Source: SYFY01 sp031385325 (GTDB lineage: Bacteria > Pseudomonadota > Gammaproteobacteria > Pseudomonadales > Azotimanducaceae). Taken from it: a DNA stretch of 48,878 nucleotides. Location: positions 1 to 48,878 of the forward strand of contig JANNBJ010000171.1 of the NCBI GenBank assembly GCA_031385325.1. Reading direction: 5' to 3'. Positions 24,941 to 33,576 of the stretch are shown piece after piece. Below the pieces are notes generated by a model that was not told the DNA's origin, made no database searches, and saw only the letters and a program-made list of their open reading frames with translations. The position numbers were made by a program, and so were the translations under genes. The first letter of the stretch is position 1. Every line of letters starts with the position of its first letter.

Positions 24941-26148
24941 TCCTCGGATTCGCCATCTTCAAGTACTTTCCATTTGGTGGAGTACAACGCGACCTCATGA
25001 AGCTGGTGCAGGGTTGCCGGGATGCGGGCCATCAGGTTCGTATCTATGTGATTCGCTGGAGTGGCCCGATTCCCGACGGCATTGACGTACGCAAGGCACC
25101 GGTCAAGGCCTTGTCCAATCACCGACTGTACGAACGATTTGCCGACTGGGTGGCCAGCGAGGAGTTGCGGGAGCCGGTGGACCTGCTGATTGGCATGAAC
25201 AAGATGCCGGGGATCGACGTGTATTACGCCGCCGATTCGTGTTTCGAAGACAAAGCCATGAATCAGCGTGGAGTGTTGTATCGACTGACGCCACGCTATC
25301 GCAGTTTTCGAGCCGCTGAACGGGCTGTGTTTGCGCCTGAAGCCGGCACCCGTATTCTCACCATCTCCGATCTGCACACACCCTCGTTCCGGCGTTATTA
25401 CGGAACACCACCAGAGCGTTTTCATCGTCTGCCACCCGGCATCGAGCGAGATCGAAAGGCACCTTCAGATGCGGGTGAAAGGCAACGCAGGCGCGAAGCC
25501 AAAAGGGCGGAACTGGGCCTGAGTGAGGATACGGTCTTGCTGCTTTTCATTGGCAGCGGCTTCATCAAGAAAGGACTTGATCGTGTCTTGCGCGCGCTCA
25601 AGTCACTACCTGCTGAGACCTATCATCGAACTCGCCTTATGGTCGTTGGCAAAGATAATGCCGATCCGTTCCGACGCCTCGCGAATCGGCTGGGTGTGGA
25701 AGAACTCGTGCAGTTTTTTCCGGAGGGACGTGCTGACGTTCCGGATCTGCTGCTGGCAGGAGATGCCCTGGTGCTGCCTGCATATGACGAAGCGGCAGGT
25801 ATGGTGCTACTCGAAGCAATGATTGCCGGACTGCCCGTACTGACAACGGAAAACTGCGGGTATGCCCACTTTGTCAGCACGGCAGGTGCCGGCGTGGTGA
25901 CGCCCGTGCCGTTTGAGCAGGCCAGGTTTGAACAGGATCTGGCCGCTATCATCGACGGTGACCAACGTGCGCAATGGCGTCAGGCGGGACTTGCGCTGGG
26001 TGATGATGAGTCGATCTATCAGATGGTGACAGTCGCTGTGCATCTGTTCGGGCAGTTTGCCCAGGAAAAGCAGCAACGAATTTCTGCGGCTGACCAATCC
26101 AGCCAATCCAGCCAATCCAGTGAGACCAACGGTGTGCGCGACACATGA
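24937..26148 (+). CDS. waaG: LPS core glycosyltransferase, WaaG-like (GT-4)
   Basis: 403 residues, GT-B fold of family GT-4. The start MILGFAIFKYFPFGGVQRDL is the WaaG hallmark; the C-terminal half carries FIGSGFIKKGLDRVLRAL and DALVLPAYDEAAGMVLLEAMIAG with the EX7E-type motif. WaaG adds the first hexose to heptose II (glucose in E. coli; galactosamine in P. aeruginosa), so the sugar here cannot be told. The last about 30 residues form a Ser/Gln tail (SSQSSQSSE) encoded by a 9-bp repeat and absent from typical WaaG. Translational coupling by ATGA overlaps exists on both sides. Confidence 0.92.
   Translation: MILGFAIFKYFPFGGVQRDLMKLVQGCRDAGHQVRIYVIRWSGPIPDGIDVRKAPVKALSNHRLYERFADWVASEELREPVDLLIGMNKMPGIDVYYAADSCFEDKAMNQRGVLYRLTPRYRSFRAAERAVFAPEAGTRILTISDLHTPSFRRYYGTPPERFHRLPPGIERDRKAPSDAGERQRRREAKRAELGLSEDTVLLLFIGSGFIKKGLDRVLRALKSLPAETYHRTRLMVVGKDNADPFRRLANRLGVEELVQFFPEGRADVPDLLLAGDALVLPAYDEAAGMVLLEAMIAGLPVLTTENCGYAHFVSTAGAGVVTPVPFEQARFEQDLAAIIDGDQRAQWRQAGLALGDDESIYQMVTVAVHLFGQFAQEKQQRISAADQSSQSSQSSETNGVRDT
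26094..26120 (+). repeat. Three perfect 9-bp repeats (CCAATCCAG) at the waaG 3' end
   Basis: CCAATCCAG occurs three times in a row and encodes the Ser/Gln-rich tail of the WaaG-like protein. A 9-bp unit keeps frame, so copy number changes would only lengthen or shorten the tail. Confidence 0.9.
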
Positions 26149-27512
26149 CACGATCCCTGACGTGGCGTGAGCTGCAAGCATCGACCCATGACTTGCAGGC
26201 ACCGTTCAACCTGGTGCTGGACGATGGCTCTTTCACCGTGGTTGAAATTCTGCGCCATCTACCGGGTCGCCGACTGACGGCGGGGGTTTCCGATCCAGTC
26301 AGAGGCGAAGGCGTACTCAAGTTGTTCATGGGTGGAAGAGCGACACGGGACTGGCAACGCGCCCGTCGCGGTCACCAGGCCTTCCAAAAAGCCGGTGTGC
26401 GCACGACACCTGTGGTGACCGAAAAATCAGGTGTTGCACCCTGGCTGCTGTTTGCTCGACTGTCGGGCACACGCCACGCCGATGCAGCGGACAGTGAGCA
26501 ACTGGCCGGTTTGCTTGGCCGATTGCATCATGCCGGGTATTCACACACTGATCTGCATGTCGGCAATTTCCTGCGTGACCCGAATGGTTTGATCCACTGC
26601 ATCGATGGTGATGCCATCGTGCCGAGGGTGACCTCGGTTGAAGGCGGGCTGCCGGAGCTGGCAATTCTGCTGGCGCAGTTTCCGGTGAGTGCGCGCGCGG
26701 ATGTGGCTGCAAGTCTGACCGCCTACCTGCTGGAACGGCAAGCAGAACACTCGCCACACCTCACAGCGCGACTGAACGATCTCGTTCGTGCGGCGATGCA
26801 TCGTCGTGTTCGGCATTACCTTGCCAAGGCCATGCGTGACTGCACGAACTTTGTTACGCGCCGAACTGCATCGTCACGCACTGTGGCGCGACGTGAGTCG
26901 GCAACGCTGTTTGACCAGTTTGCGGCCAACCCGGAACACTGGTTCAGCGCCGACGTCAGTGCGCTCAAACGCGGCAACAGTGCGACGGTTGTCAGGCTGG
27001 TCATCGGCGGCGTCGCGCTGGTTGCGAAGCGCTACAACATCACCGGCATGCAACACAGGCTGCGGCGCATCTTCAAACGGCGTGGCAAGGATGCGTGGCT
27101 CAACGGTCTTCGACTGGGGTTTCTGGGCATACCCACCGCAAACCCATTGGGACTTGTTGAAACCGGTCCTCGCTGGTGGCCGGGACCGGCTTATGTGCTG
27201 ATGGAGCACCTGGGCGGTCGTGATCTCGCCACACTGACCAGCAATGGCACCATTGACCGATTCAACTTGAAGGAACTGTGCGAAATTGTTGACTGGTTTC
27301 GGCTGGCCGGGTTGTCGCATGGTGATTTCAAATCCACCAACTTCCTGCTGCATGAAGGTCGTTTGCATGTCATCGATGTCGACGCGGTTGACGTTGGGCC
27401 ACTGCAGGCTGACATCGCGCGACTGCTCGCGAACTGGCCGCCGGGATCGCAGGTGCATGCCGCAGTTCGCGATGCGCTGGTAGCTGCTGGGATTCAAGTG
27501 GGCTCAGCCTGA
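26145..27512 (+). CDS. Two-domain LPS core kinase (InaA/WaaP-like fold, duplicated)
   Basis: 455 residues containing two kinase-like modules of the lipopolysaccharide kinase superfamily. In module 1 (about 1-225) the catalytic loop is HTDLHVGNFL and the metal site CIDGDAI. In module 2 (about 250-455) they are SHGDFKSTNFLL and VIDVDAV; a basic HRLRRIFKRRGKDAW segment lies before it, as in WaaP-type proteins. Both have the catalytic Asp and the following Asn, so neither looks dead. By position between waaG and the carbamoyltransferase it matches the fused kinase of the P. aeruginosa core locus; heptose phosphorylation is the likely job. No separate waaP is present. The start overlaps waaG (ATGA). 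Confidence 0.82.
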   Translation: MTRSLTWRELQASTHDLQAPFNLVLDDGSFTVVEILRHLPGRRLTAGVSDPVRGEGVLKLFMGGRATRDWQRARRGHQAFQKAGVRTTPVVTEKSGVAPWLLFARLSGTRHADAADSEQLAGLLGRLHHAGYSHTDLHVGNFLRDPNGLIHCIDGDAIVPRVTSVEGGLPELAILLAQFPVSARADVAASLTAYLLERQAEHSPHLTARLNDLVRAAMHRRVRHYLAKAMRDCTNFVTRRTASSRTVARRESATLFDQFAANPEHWFSADVSALKRGNSATVVRLVIGGVALVAKRYNITGMQHRLRRIFKRRGKDAWLNGLRLGFLGIPTANPLGLVETGPRWWPGPAYVLMEHLGGRDLATLTSNGTIDRFNLKELCEIVDWFRLAGLSHGDFKSTNFLLHEGRLHVIDVDAVDVGPLQADIARLLANWPPGSQVHAAVRDALVAAGIQVGSA

Positions 27513-27515
27513 AGG

Positions 27516-27543
27516 TTGCTGATCGCCGCCCGCCCGCTATAGT
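27516..27543 (+). promoter_or_regulatory. Possible sigma-70 promoter before the carbamoyltransferase gene
   Basis: TTGCTG (27516-27521), a 16-bp spacer, then TATAGT (27538-27543), placed 29 bp before the TTG start. The -35 is weak beyond TTG. It would let the last two core genes be transcribed apart from the waaF-kinase unit. Confidence 0.35.
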
Positions 27544-27572
27544 GCGCGCACTCCATCGCGCATGAGTTCGTA

Positions 27573-29303
27573 TTGATCATTCTCGGTCTGTCAGGTGCCC
27601 TCGGTCATGATGCTTCGGCGGCGTTGGTAGCCGATGGCGAGATCGTGGCGGCGGCAGAGGAAGAGCGATTCATTCGTGACAAGCACGCCAAAGGCAAGAT
27701 GCCGATTGAGGCGGCCCGTTTCTGTCTGCAACACGCCGGCGTCAATCCCGGCGATGTGGATGTGGTGGCCTTTCCTTACGCACCGATTTCGCTGTTCTCG
27801 AAAGCGCGCTGGCATTACGCGAAGCGGCATTGGTATGCACCCGATCGTGCACTGGATGCGATCTTCAATGGCAATCGACGTTATCGACGCAATCGCGATC
27901 ATGTCCTGGCGGCTGGTCGCACGCTCGGCATTGACTGGGCTCGTACCCGGTTTGTTCCGGTTGAACATCATCTTGCGCATGCGTCGAGTGCTTATCACCT
28001 GTCCGGCTTTGCGGAGCGGACTGCGATTCTCGGGGTCGACGGGAAAGGTGAATATGCAACGACGTTCTTTGGCTTTGGCGAAAACGGCCGTATCCACCGA
28101 ATCAAGGAATTTTATGATCCGGACTCCCTGGCGGGTGCCTATGGCGCAATCACGGAGTATCTCGGTTTCGAAATGCTGGATGGTGAATACAAGGTCATGG
28201 GCATGGCGCCTTTTGGCGATCCGGATCGTTATGATTTGAGCCGGATTCTTCCCATCACCGACGACGGCTTTGAAGCAGACACGCGCCTGATCAACACGGT
28301 TGGGCTCAGGCGTTACAAGGAAAATGGATCGGGTTTCTATTTCAGTCAGGCGCTGGTTGACTGGCTTGGACCGCGACGTCATGGGGATGCAGCCGATGAA
28401 CCCTATATTCATTACGCCGCCGCCATGCAGAAACTGTTTGAAGAACGCTGCCTGACACTGCTTGAACGCTACCTCGGCGATATTCTGCGCGACACCGGCC
28501 TGCTGGCGTTTGCCGGTGGTGGTGCGCTCAACGTCAAGCTCAATCAGCGCATCGTGGCTTTGCCACATGTTCGCGAGCTGTTTGTTCAACCCGCGTCCGG
28601 TGATTCAGGCACTGCGCTTGGCGCAGCAACCTTTGTGGCTGCGCAGGCTGGCGAGTGTCCGCCGCGAATGCAGCATGCCTACCTTGGTCCTGCATACGAT
28701 GATGATCAGATACTCACGGCCGTCAAAGCGATTGGTCCGCGAATCAGGTGCGAGCGTGATGACAGGATTGTCGACACAACCGCGGACTTGCTGGCTGCGG
28801 GTAACCCGGTTGCGTGGTTTCAGGGGCGGATGGAGTTTGGGCCGCGCGCGCTCGGCAACCGCTCCATACTGGGCAGCCCATCTGCCCCTGGTGTTGCCGA
28901 TCGCATCAACGAGCAGATCAAGTTTCGCGAGCGCTGGCGCCCGTTCTGTCCCAGTGTTCTGGATCGCGTGGCGAGTTCCATCATTCAGACCGAGCATCCC
29001 GCGCCGTACATGACCATCACTTTCGACGTGGCACCAGAATGGAAAGACCGCATTCCGGAAGTGGTTCACGCTGATGGCACGGCGCGGGTGCAGATCGTCG
29101 AACGGGATACGAATCCACGTTACTACGCTTTGCTTGAAGCCCTCGAGCAAAGAACCGGCAACGCGGTTGTCCTCAACACGTCCCTGAATCGCCGTGGCGA
29201 GCCGATGGTGTGTTCACCTGCGGACGCATTGAACATGTTCATCGGCTGCGATCTTGAGTACCTCGTTCTTGGCGACTACCTGGTGACCAAAGTCGATGCG
29301 TGA
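27573..29303 (+). CDS. wapO: Carbamoyltransferase (NodU/HypF-C family, WapO-like)
   Basis: 576 residues starting at TTG (reading M-IILGLSGALGHDASAAL), the conserved beginning of the family; no ATG or GTG lies in frame upstream near enough. The N-terminal ASKHA-fold domain includes AAAEEERFIRDKHAKGKMP and HHLAHASSAY; the C-terminal YrdC-like part includes WFQGRMEFGPRALGNRSIL and the ending NTSLNRRGEPMVCSP. Members carbamoylate sugars using carbamoyl phosphate. Its place in the LPS core cluster fits 7-O-carbamoylation of heptose II as known for P. aeruginosa. It overlaps the next gene by 8 bp. Confidence 0.88.
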   Translation: MIILGLSGALGHDASAALVADGEIVAAAEEERFIRDKHAKGKMPIEAARFCLQHAGVNPGDVDVVAFPYAPISLFSKARWHYAKRHWYAPDRALDAIFNGNRRYRRNRDHVLAAGRTLGIDWARTRFVPVEHHLAHASSAYHLSGFAERTAILGVDGKGEYATTFFGFGENGRIHRIKEFYDPDSLAGAYGAITEYLGFEMLDGEYKVMGMAPFGDPDRYDLSRILPITDDGFEADTRLINTVGLRRYKENGSGFYFSQALVDWLGPRRHGDAADEPYIHYAAAMQKLFEERCLTLLERYLGDILRDTGLLAFAGGGALNVKLNQRIVALPHVRELFVQPASGDSGTALGAATFVAAQAGECPPRMQHAYLGPAYDDDQILTAVKAIGPRIRCERDDRIVDTTADLLAAGNPVAWFQGRMEFGPRALGNRSILGSPSAPGVADRINEQIKFRERWRPFCPSVLDRVASSIIQTEHPAPYMTITFDVAPEWKDRIPEVVHADGTARVQIVERDTNPRYYALLEALEQRTGNAVVLNTSLNRRGEPMVCSPADALNMFIGCDLEYLVLGDYLVTKVDA

Positions 29304-30345
29304 CAGCGGCCGGATCCTGCAGATCTGTCCGCATGACGTGCCGCCCTTTGCTGATCTGTGCATGGTGTATGCACAAGCCTTGCAGACGCTGGGCTTTGAA
29401 ACGACAACCGTTTTTGTGGCACCAGCGAAAGCTGTCCCGGTGGCAGGAGCGATCTATCTGGGTATGACGGACCTTTCGCGCACCTCGACGATTGCCCGGG
29501 TGTTGCGTGACAGGCTGGCAGACACCGGTGCGGCAGTTTTTCCCCTCGCTATCTGTCATCGATATCGATCCTGGCGGGTACTGGTCACGAGTAAATTACC
29601 GGTCGCGCGCTCTCTGGTGGTGGCGCACGAGTTTCGATTCTTTGATCGCCTCACCCGTCGATGGTCGGCGCGACTGGCGCGCAGGACGACGTTTGCCGGT
29701 GTATCTCCCGAAGTGACACGCAGCCTCAGTCCGCATGCCCGTGATGTGGTCACCATAGCCAATGCCATCGACGCCGATAGGGTCCGGTCCACCATGGTGA
29801 GCAGGACCGCGGCTCGTGCGGCGCTTGGCCTCAGTCCAACCGCGTTCTCCATTGGCGTGGTTGGCAGGCTGCACGCGAAGAAACAACCGGAGCTGGCCCT
29901 GGCAGCATTCCGACGCGCGGACTTGCCCGACGCCCAGCTGGTATTTGTTGGTGATGGCCCGCTGCGTGAAACTCTGGATCAGGATGAATCCTCCGTTGTG
30001 TTCTGCGGTTTTGTTGCTGATGCCAGGCGGTACCTTCGCGCCTTTGATGTGCTGCTCCTGTCGAGTGGAGCGGTTGAAGCGTTCGGGATGGTTGCGCTGG
30101 AGGCGTTGGTAGCCGGCGTACCGATGATCTGTCAGCGGGTGGCGGGTCCGAAGGATGTTCTTGGCGACCTGGGCTGTTACTACGAATCGCCCACTGCGGA
30201 ATCGATGGGTGAAGCCCTGCGGCGATTCAACAGCGCGCGAGGTGATGCAGAGGACTTTACCCGTCTGGCAGCCGAGCGAGTTGAAGCGCATTTTTCGGTC
30301 GCCGCACTGGCTCGCTCGTTATCTGCGTTTCTCGGTCCGGAATAG
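29296..30345 (+). CDS. wapH: LPS core glycosyltransferase, GT-4 (WapH-like)
   Basis: 349 residues. N-terminal acceptor half starts GRILQICPHDVPPFADLCMVY; the donor half has GVVGRLHAKKQPELALAAF and LLSSGAVEAFGMVALEALVAG, the GT-4 EX7E motif. The same order (carbamoyltransferase then this type of transferase) closes the P. aeruginosa core cluster, where WapH adds an outer-core hexose. The donor sugar is not readable from sequence. The ATG lies 8 bp inside the carbamoyltransferase gene; the stop is 16 bp from that of the convergent acyltransferase gene. Confidence 0.82.
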   Translation: MRDSGRILQICPHDVPPFADLCMVYAQALQTLGFETTTVFVAPAKAVPVAGAIYLGMTDLSRTSTIARVLRDRLADTGAAVFPLAICHRYRSWRVLVTSKLPVARSLVVAHEFRFFDRLTRRWSARLARRTTFAGVSPEVTRSLSPHARDVVTIANAIDADRVRSTMVSRTAARAALGLSPTAFSIGVVGRLHAKKQPELALAAFRRADLPDAQLVFVGDGPLRETLDQDESSVVFCGFVADARRYLRAFDVLLLSSGAVEAFGMVALEALVAGVPMICQRVAGPKDVLGDLGCYYESPTAESMGEALRRFNSARGDAEDFTRLAAERVEAHFSVAALARSLSAFLGPE

Positions 30346-30361
30346 CTGGTCGACCGAAATT

Positions 30362-31279
30362 TCACAGATAGAAGTCGGCCTTGCCTTCTGGTCGGGTCTT
30401 GAAGCGCTTGTGCATCCACAGGTACTGCTCGGGTCGTTCGAGAATGAACCCTTCGATCAAACCATTGATGCGTGTGGCATCGGTCACGTCATCGCCCGAC
30501 GGAAACTCGGTGAGCGCTGGATGAAAGGTGATGGACCAGCGCTGTCGCTCAAGGTCGCGGGCCGTGGTCATGAACAGTACCGGTGAGTTGTTCAATCTGG
30601 CAAACCGACTGGTGGCGGTTATCGTCGCTGCCGGGACGCCGAAAAAAGGGGCGAATACCGAGTGCTTGCGGCCATAGTCCTGATCCGTTGCATACCAGAT
30701 CGCGCGGCCTGCCTTCAGGCGCTTGAGCACCTGTCGAATGTCCTCGCGTTCGATCACGCCATCAAAAAACTGCTTGCGGCCAGCGAGCTGTAACCACTCC
30801 CAAGCCGGATTCTTGTTGTAGCGATACATCACATCGAAGCTGCCCAGACGAGCCATGGGCTGACTGATCACATCCATGGTGGTGAAGTGCGCGGCGAGGA
30901 CAAGTACCCCACGACCCTTGCCTAAGGCGGCGGCGTAGTGCTCGGTGCCCATCACATCGATGCGAGGTGTCAGGTCCCGTTTCGGATTCAGCCAGGGCAG
31001 CATGGCTTCAAGCGCGCCAAGCGCGGTATGTACAAAGTTGTCCTTTAACAGCTGACGACGTGCAGCGGCATCCAGCTGCGGCAGGCACATGGCCAGATTG
31101 GTGGCCGCAGCCTGTCGACGGGAGCGCGCCAGATGGAACAGCAATCGACCAACAAGCCGCCCAACGAAAAATAACGTCGGAATCGGCAGTCGCGCCACAC
31201 ACCAGCCTATCCCGATGGCTATCCAGGCTGGCCATATCGCGGGTGCGTAAGGTGGTGGAGGGGGAGCATGGCGTGGCAT
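30362..31279 (-). CDS. Lipid A biosynthesis acyltransferase (LpxL/HtrB family)
   Basis: 305 residues from the ATG at 31279 (GTG 31288 is possible). LpxL-type LPLAT fold: membrane helix near the start (PAIWPAWIAIGIGWCVARLP), the HX4D/E active site in LAAHFTTMD, DQDYGRKHSVFAPFFG acceptor loop, and the ending PEQYLWMHKRFKTRPEG, all typical. It transfers a secondary acyl chain from acyl-ACP to Kdo2-lipid IVA. Whether it is an LpxL or LpxM type cannot be decided. It is divergent from hldE (112 bp between starts), where GCGCCAAAC occurs twice, 3 bp apart. Confidence 0.9.
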   Translation of the reverse strand: MPRHAPPPPPYAPAIWPAWIAIGIGWCVARLPIPTLFFVGRLVGRLLFHLARSRRQAAATNLAMCLPQLDAAARRQLLKDNFVHTALGALEAMLPWLNPKRDLTPRIDVMGTEHYAAALGKGRGVLVLAAHFTTMDVISQPMARLGSFDVMYRYNKNPAWEWLQLAGRKQFFDGVIEREDIRQVLKRLKAGRAIWYATDQDYGRKHSVFAPFFGVPAATITATSRFARLNNSPVLFMTTARDLERQRWSITFHPALTEFPSGDDVTDATRINGLIEGFILERPEQYLWMHKRFKTRPEGKADFYL

Positions 31280-31391
31280 GGTCGGCACTGTATGTCATCG
31301 GCCCCCGTGCGCCAAACTGGGCGCCAAACAGTGTTGTGCCCGAAGCTTGCCTGCCTTGTTAACATGCTTCTTTCGGATCGAGAGTTTTCTC

Positions 31392-32822
31392 ATGATGGAT
31401 CTGCTGCTTCCGTCGTTGCGAGACACGCATGTCATCGTCATTGGTGATGTCATGCTTGATCGGTATTGGCACGGTGAAGCACGTCGGGTGTCTCAGGAAG
31501 CGCCGGTGCCGGTGGTTGAAGTGCAGCGGGAGGAGGACCGTCCGGGTGGAGCGTCAAACGTCGCCATGAACGTTGCGAGTCTAGGTGCGCGCTGCACGCT
31601 GATTGGTGTGGTTGGTGACGATCCCGCTGGGGCTACGCTGCGAGGGTTGCTTGAAGCTGCCGGTGTGGTGTGCGAGTTCATTAACGCGCCGGAGTTCACG
31701 ACCATTCTCAAGCTACGTCTGGTGAGCCAGCGCCAGCAGCTGATCAGAGCGGATTTCGATTCGGCGGTGCCTGACGTTGGTAGCCAGTTGCTTGCGCGAC
31801 TCGGCAAGCTTTTGAAATCGGCCGACGTGCTCGTCATCGAGGACTACGACAAGGGTACCGTCGCCAATCCGGAGTCGATGATTGCGGCTGCTCGCGCCGC
31901 CGGAGTGCGGGTGGTGGTGGATCCGAAGTCGAAGAGTCTCGCTCGTTACACTGGGGCACACATCGTCAAGCCGAACGATCTTGAGTTCCGAGCGGCCACC
32001 GGGCAGTGGACCAGCGAAGAGGACTTCAGTGCCCAAGCCATACACACCTGTCAGCAACACGATATCGGTGCACTGGTCATCACACGCGGCAGCCGAGGCA
32101 TGTCGGTGGTAACAGGTGACCAGACGGTCGAACACATTCCGGCGCATGAGGTGGAAGTATTCGACGTCACCGGCGCGGGGGACACCGTTGCTGCACTGCT
32201 GGCGGTGGGTACTGCGATTGGTTGGGCCGTTGGCCAGAGTGCACGACTGGCCAACCTGGCTGCCAGCCTGGTGGTTGCCAAGTCAGGCACTGCAACCATC
32301 AGCGGTCCAGAGCTTGCTTATGCAGTGGCGCGCCGCGCTGGACGAGATCGTGGGGTGCTGTCGCGCGAACAGCTGCAGGCGACTGTGGCTGCAGCGCAGG
32401 CGCTTGGTGAGCGCATCATCTTTACGAATGGCTGCTTCGACATTCTTCACGCCGGGCACGTCGCCTACCTTGAAGAAGCGCGGGCTCTGGGGGATCGACT
32501 GATTGTTGCCGTCAACGACGATGCATCAGTTCGTCGCCTGGAAAAAGGCCCGAATCGGCCGGTAAATCCGCTGGATCGACGCATGCGTGTTCTGGCTGGC
32601 TTGTCAGCAGTCGACTGGGTGGTCAGCTTCCACGAAGACACACCGGCGGCGCTGCTGAAGCTTTTGAAACCTGACGTGCTGGTCAAAGGCGGTGATTACG
32701 CCGAAGACGCCGTGGTTGGCCATGACATCGTGCGTGGTTATGGCGGCGAGGTAAAAGTACTGGGTCTGGTTGCAGATACGTCAACCACTGACATCATCAG
32801 GCGCCTCCAACTCAAGCCTTGA
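31392..32822 (+). CDS. hldE: Bifunctional heptose 7-phosphate kinase/heptose 1-phosphate adenylyltransferase
   Basis: 476 residues from the ATG at 31392, equal to the usual HldE length. The N-terminal ribokinase-like domain (about 1-320) shows VIVIGDVMLDRYWHG and DVTGAGDTVAALLA with the catalytic Asp; the C-terminal nucleotidyltransferase (about 340-476) has FTNGCFDILHAGHVAYL (HxGH) near 350. It makes ADP-heptose precursor for WaaC and WaaF encoded nearby. The longer frame from 31278 lacks support. Its last 11 bp overlap the convergent aldo/keto reductase gene. Confidence 0.97.
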   Translation: MMDLLLPSLRDTHVIVIGDVMLDRYWHGEARRVSQEAPVPVVEVQREEDRPGGASNVAMNVASLGARCTLIGVVGDDPAGATLRGLLEAAGVVCEFINAPEFTTILKLRLVSQRQQLIRADFDSAVPDVGSQLLARLGKLLKSADVLVIEDYDKGTVANPESMIAAARAAGVRVVVDPKSKSLARYTGAHIVKPNDLEFRAATGQWTSEEDFSAQAIHTCQQHDIGALVITRGSRGMSVVTGDQTVEHIPAHEVEVFDVTGAGDTVAALLAVGTAIGWAVGQSARLANLAASLVVAKSGTATISGPELAYAVARRAGRDRGVLSREQLQATVAAAQALGERIIFTNGCFDILHAGHVAYLEEARALGDRLIVAVNDDASVRRLEKGPNRPVNPLDRRMRVLAGLSAVDWVVSFHEDTPAALLKLLKPDVLVKGGDYAEDAVVGHDIVRGYGGEVKVLGLVADTSTTDIIRRLQLKP

Positions 32823-33576
32823 GGTCTGCGAGCAAGCCTGCATTCTCGGTCAGATGGTCCGGGTTGAGTGTTCCAGTGACGATGCTGGACACACCAGGAA
32901 TTTTTGCCGCGTTACGTAGCGCTGCGGGGGAGGCATGACCGCTGTGCATGGCTTTTTTCACCAGCACACCGAGGCCGGCGGCATGTGCGGTGGCGATCGC
33001 CGGAAGTTCAGCATCGTAGCCGGGATACACCGTTGCCATCACCACATCAACCGACGCCCGCACAGCAGCGAGGATGCCATCTGCACTCTTGCCCGACAGG
33101 CCAATGGCGCGGATCAATCCGGCGCGTTTCAATTCAATGAGCGTCGGCAGTACTTCATGCTGCTCAAGGTTGACCACATCATTCCCATCCGAGTGGATGC
33201 AGACCAGGTCAAGTTGCTCGCGCCGCAGTCGCCGCAGTGACCGCTCGACACTCATGCGGGTGTGCGTGGCGCTGAAGTCATGGCGTGACACACCACCTTC
33301 GAACTCTTCGCCAACTTTGGTGGTGATGACGAGCGGCATGCTGGTCATTGCCAGCAACCGTCCAAGTCTTGCCTCGCTGTCACCGTAAGCAGGCGCGGTA
33401 TCGAACACAGTGATGCCTAGATCCAGAGCGCGTTTGAAGAGAGTGGACAGAGTCTCATCATCGGGTCGCTCGAAGGTGGCGGGATGTTTCAACCCGTCGA
33501 TACGACCGAACTTGACGGTGCCCAGGGCCAAGAGCGAAACCTGTATGCCCGTGTTGCCCAGGGCGCGATAGATCAT
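32812..33576 (-). CDS. Aldo/keto reductase family protein
   Basis: About 254 residues from the ATG at 33576 (MIYRALGNTGIQVSLLALGT). The AKR tetrad can be seen: Asp and Tyr in FDTAPAYGDSE, Lys in ITTKVG, His in VCIHSDG; the end has SSIVTGTLNPDHLTEN. It is short for the family but has the whole barrel. It reduces or oxidises a carbonyl with NADPH; substrate unknown. The start is chosen because its ATG overlaps the stop of the upstream FAD oxidoreductase (ATGA), implying coupling; ATG 33591 is the alternative. The same pair of families lies near waaA in Pseudomonas as I recall. Confidence 0.85.
   Translation of the reverse strand: MIYRALGNTGIQVSLLALGTVKFGRIDGLKHPATFERPDDETLSTLFKRALDLGITVFDTAPAYGDSEARLGRLLAMTSMPLVITTKVGEEFEGGVSRHDFSATHTRMSVERSLRRLRREQLDLVCIHSDGNDVVNLEQHEVLPTLIELKRAGLIRAIGLSGKSADGILAAVRASVDVVMATVYPGYDAELPAIATAHAAGLGVLVKKAMHSGHASPAALRNAAKIPGVSSIVTGTLNPDHLTENAGLLADLKA

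Noticed and set aside
27591..28589. Minus-strand ORF of 332 codons
   Set aside because: Antisense to the carbamoyltransferase gene, whose conserved motifs fix the coding strand; no recognisable product.
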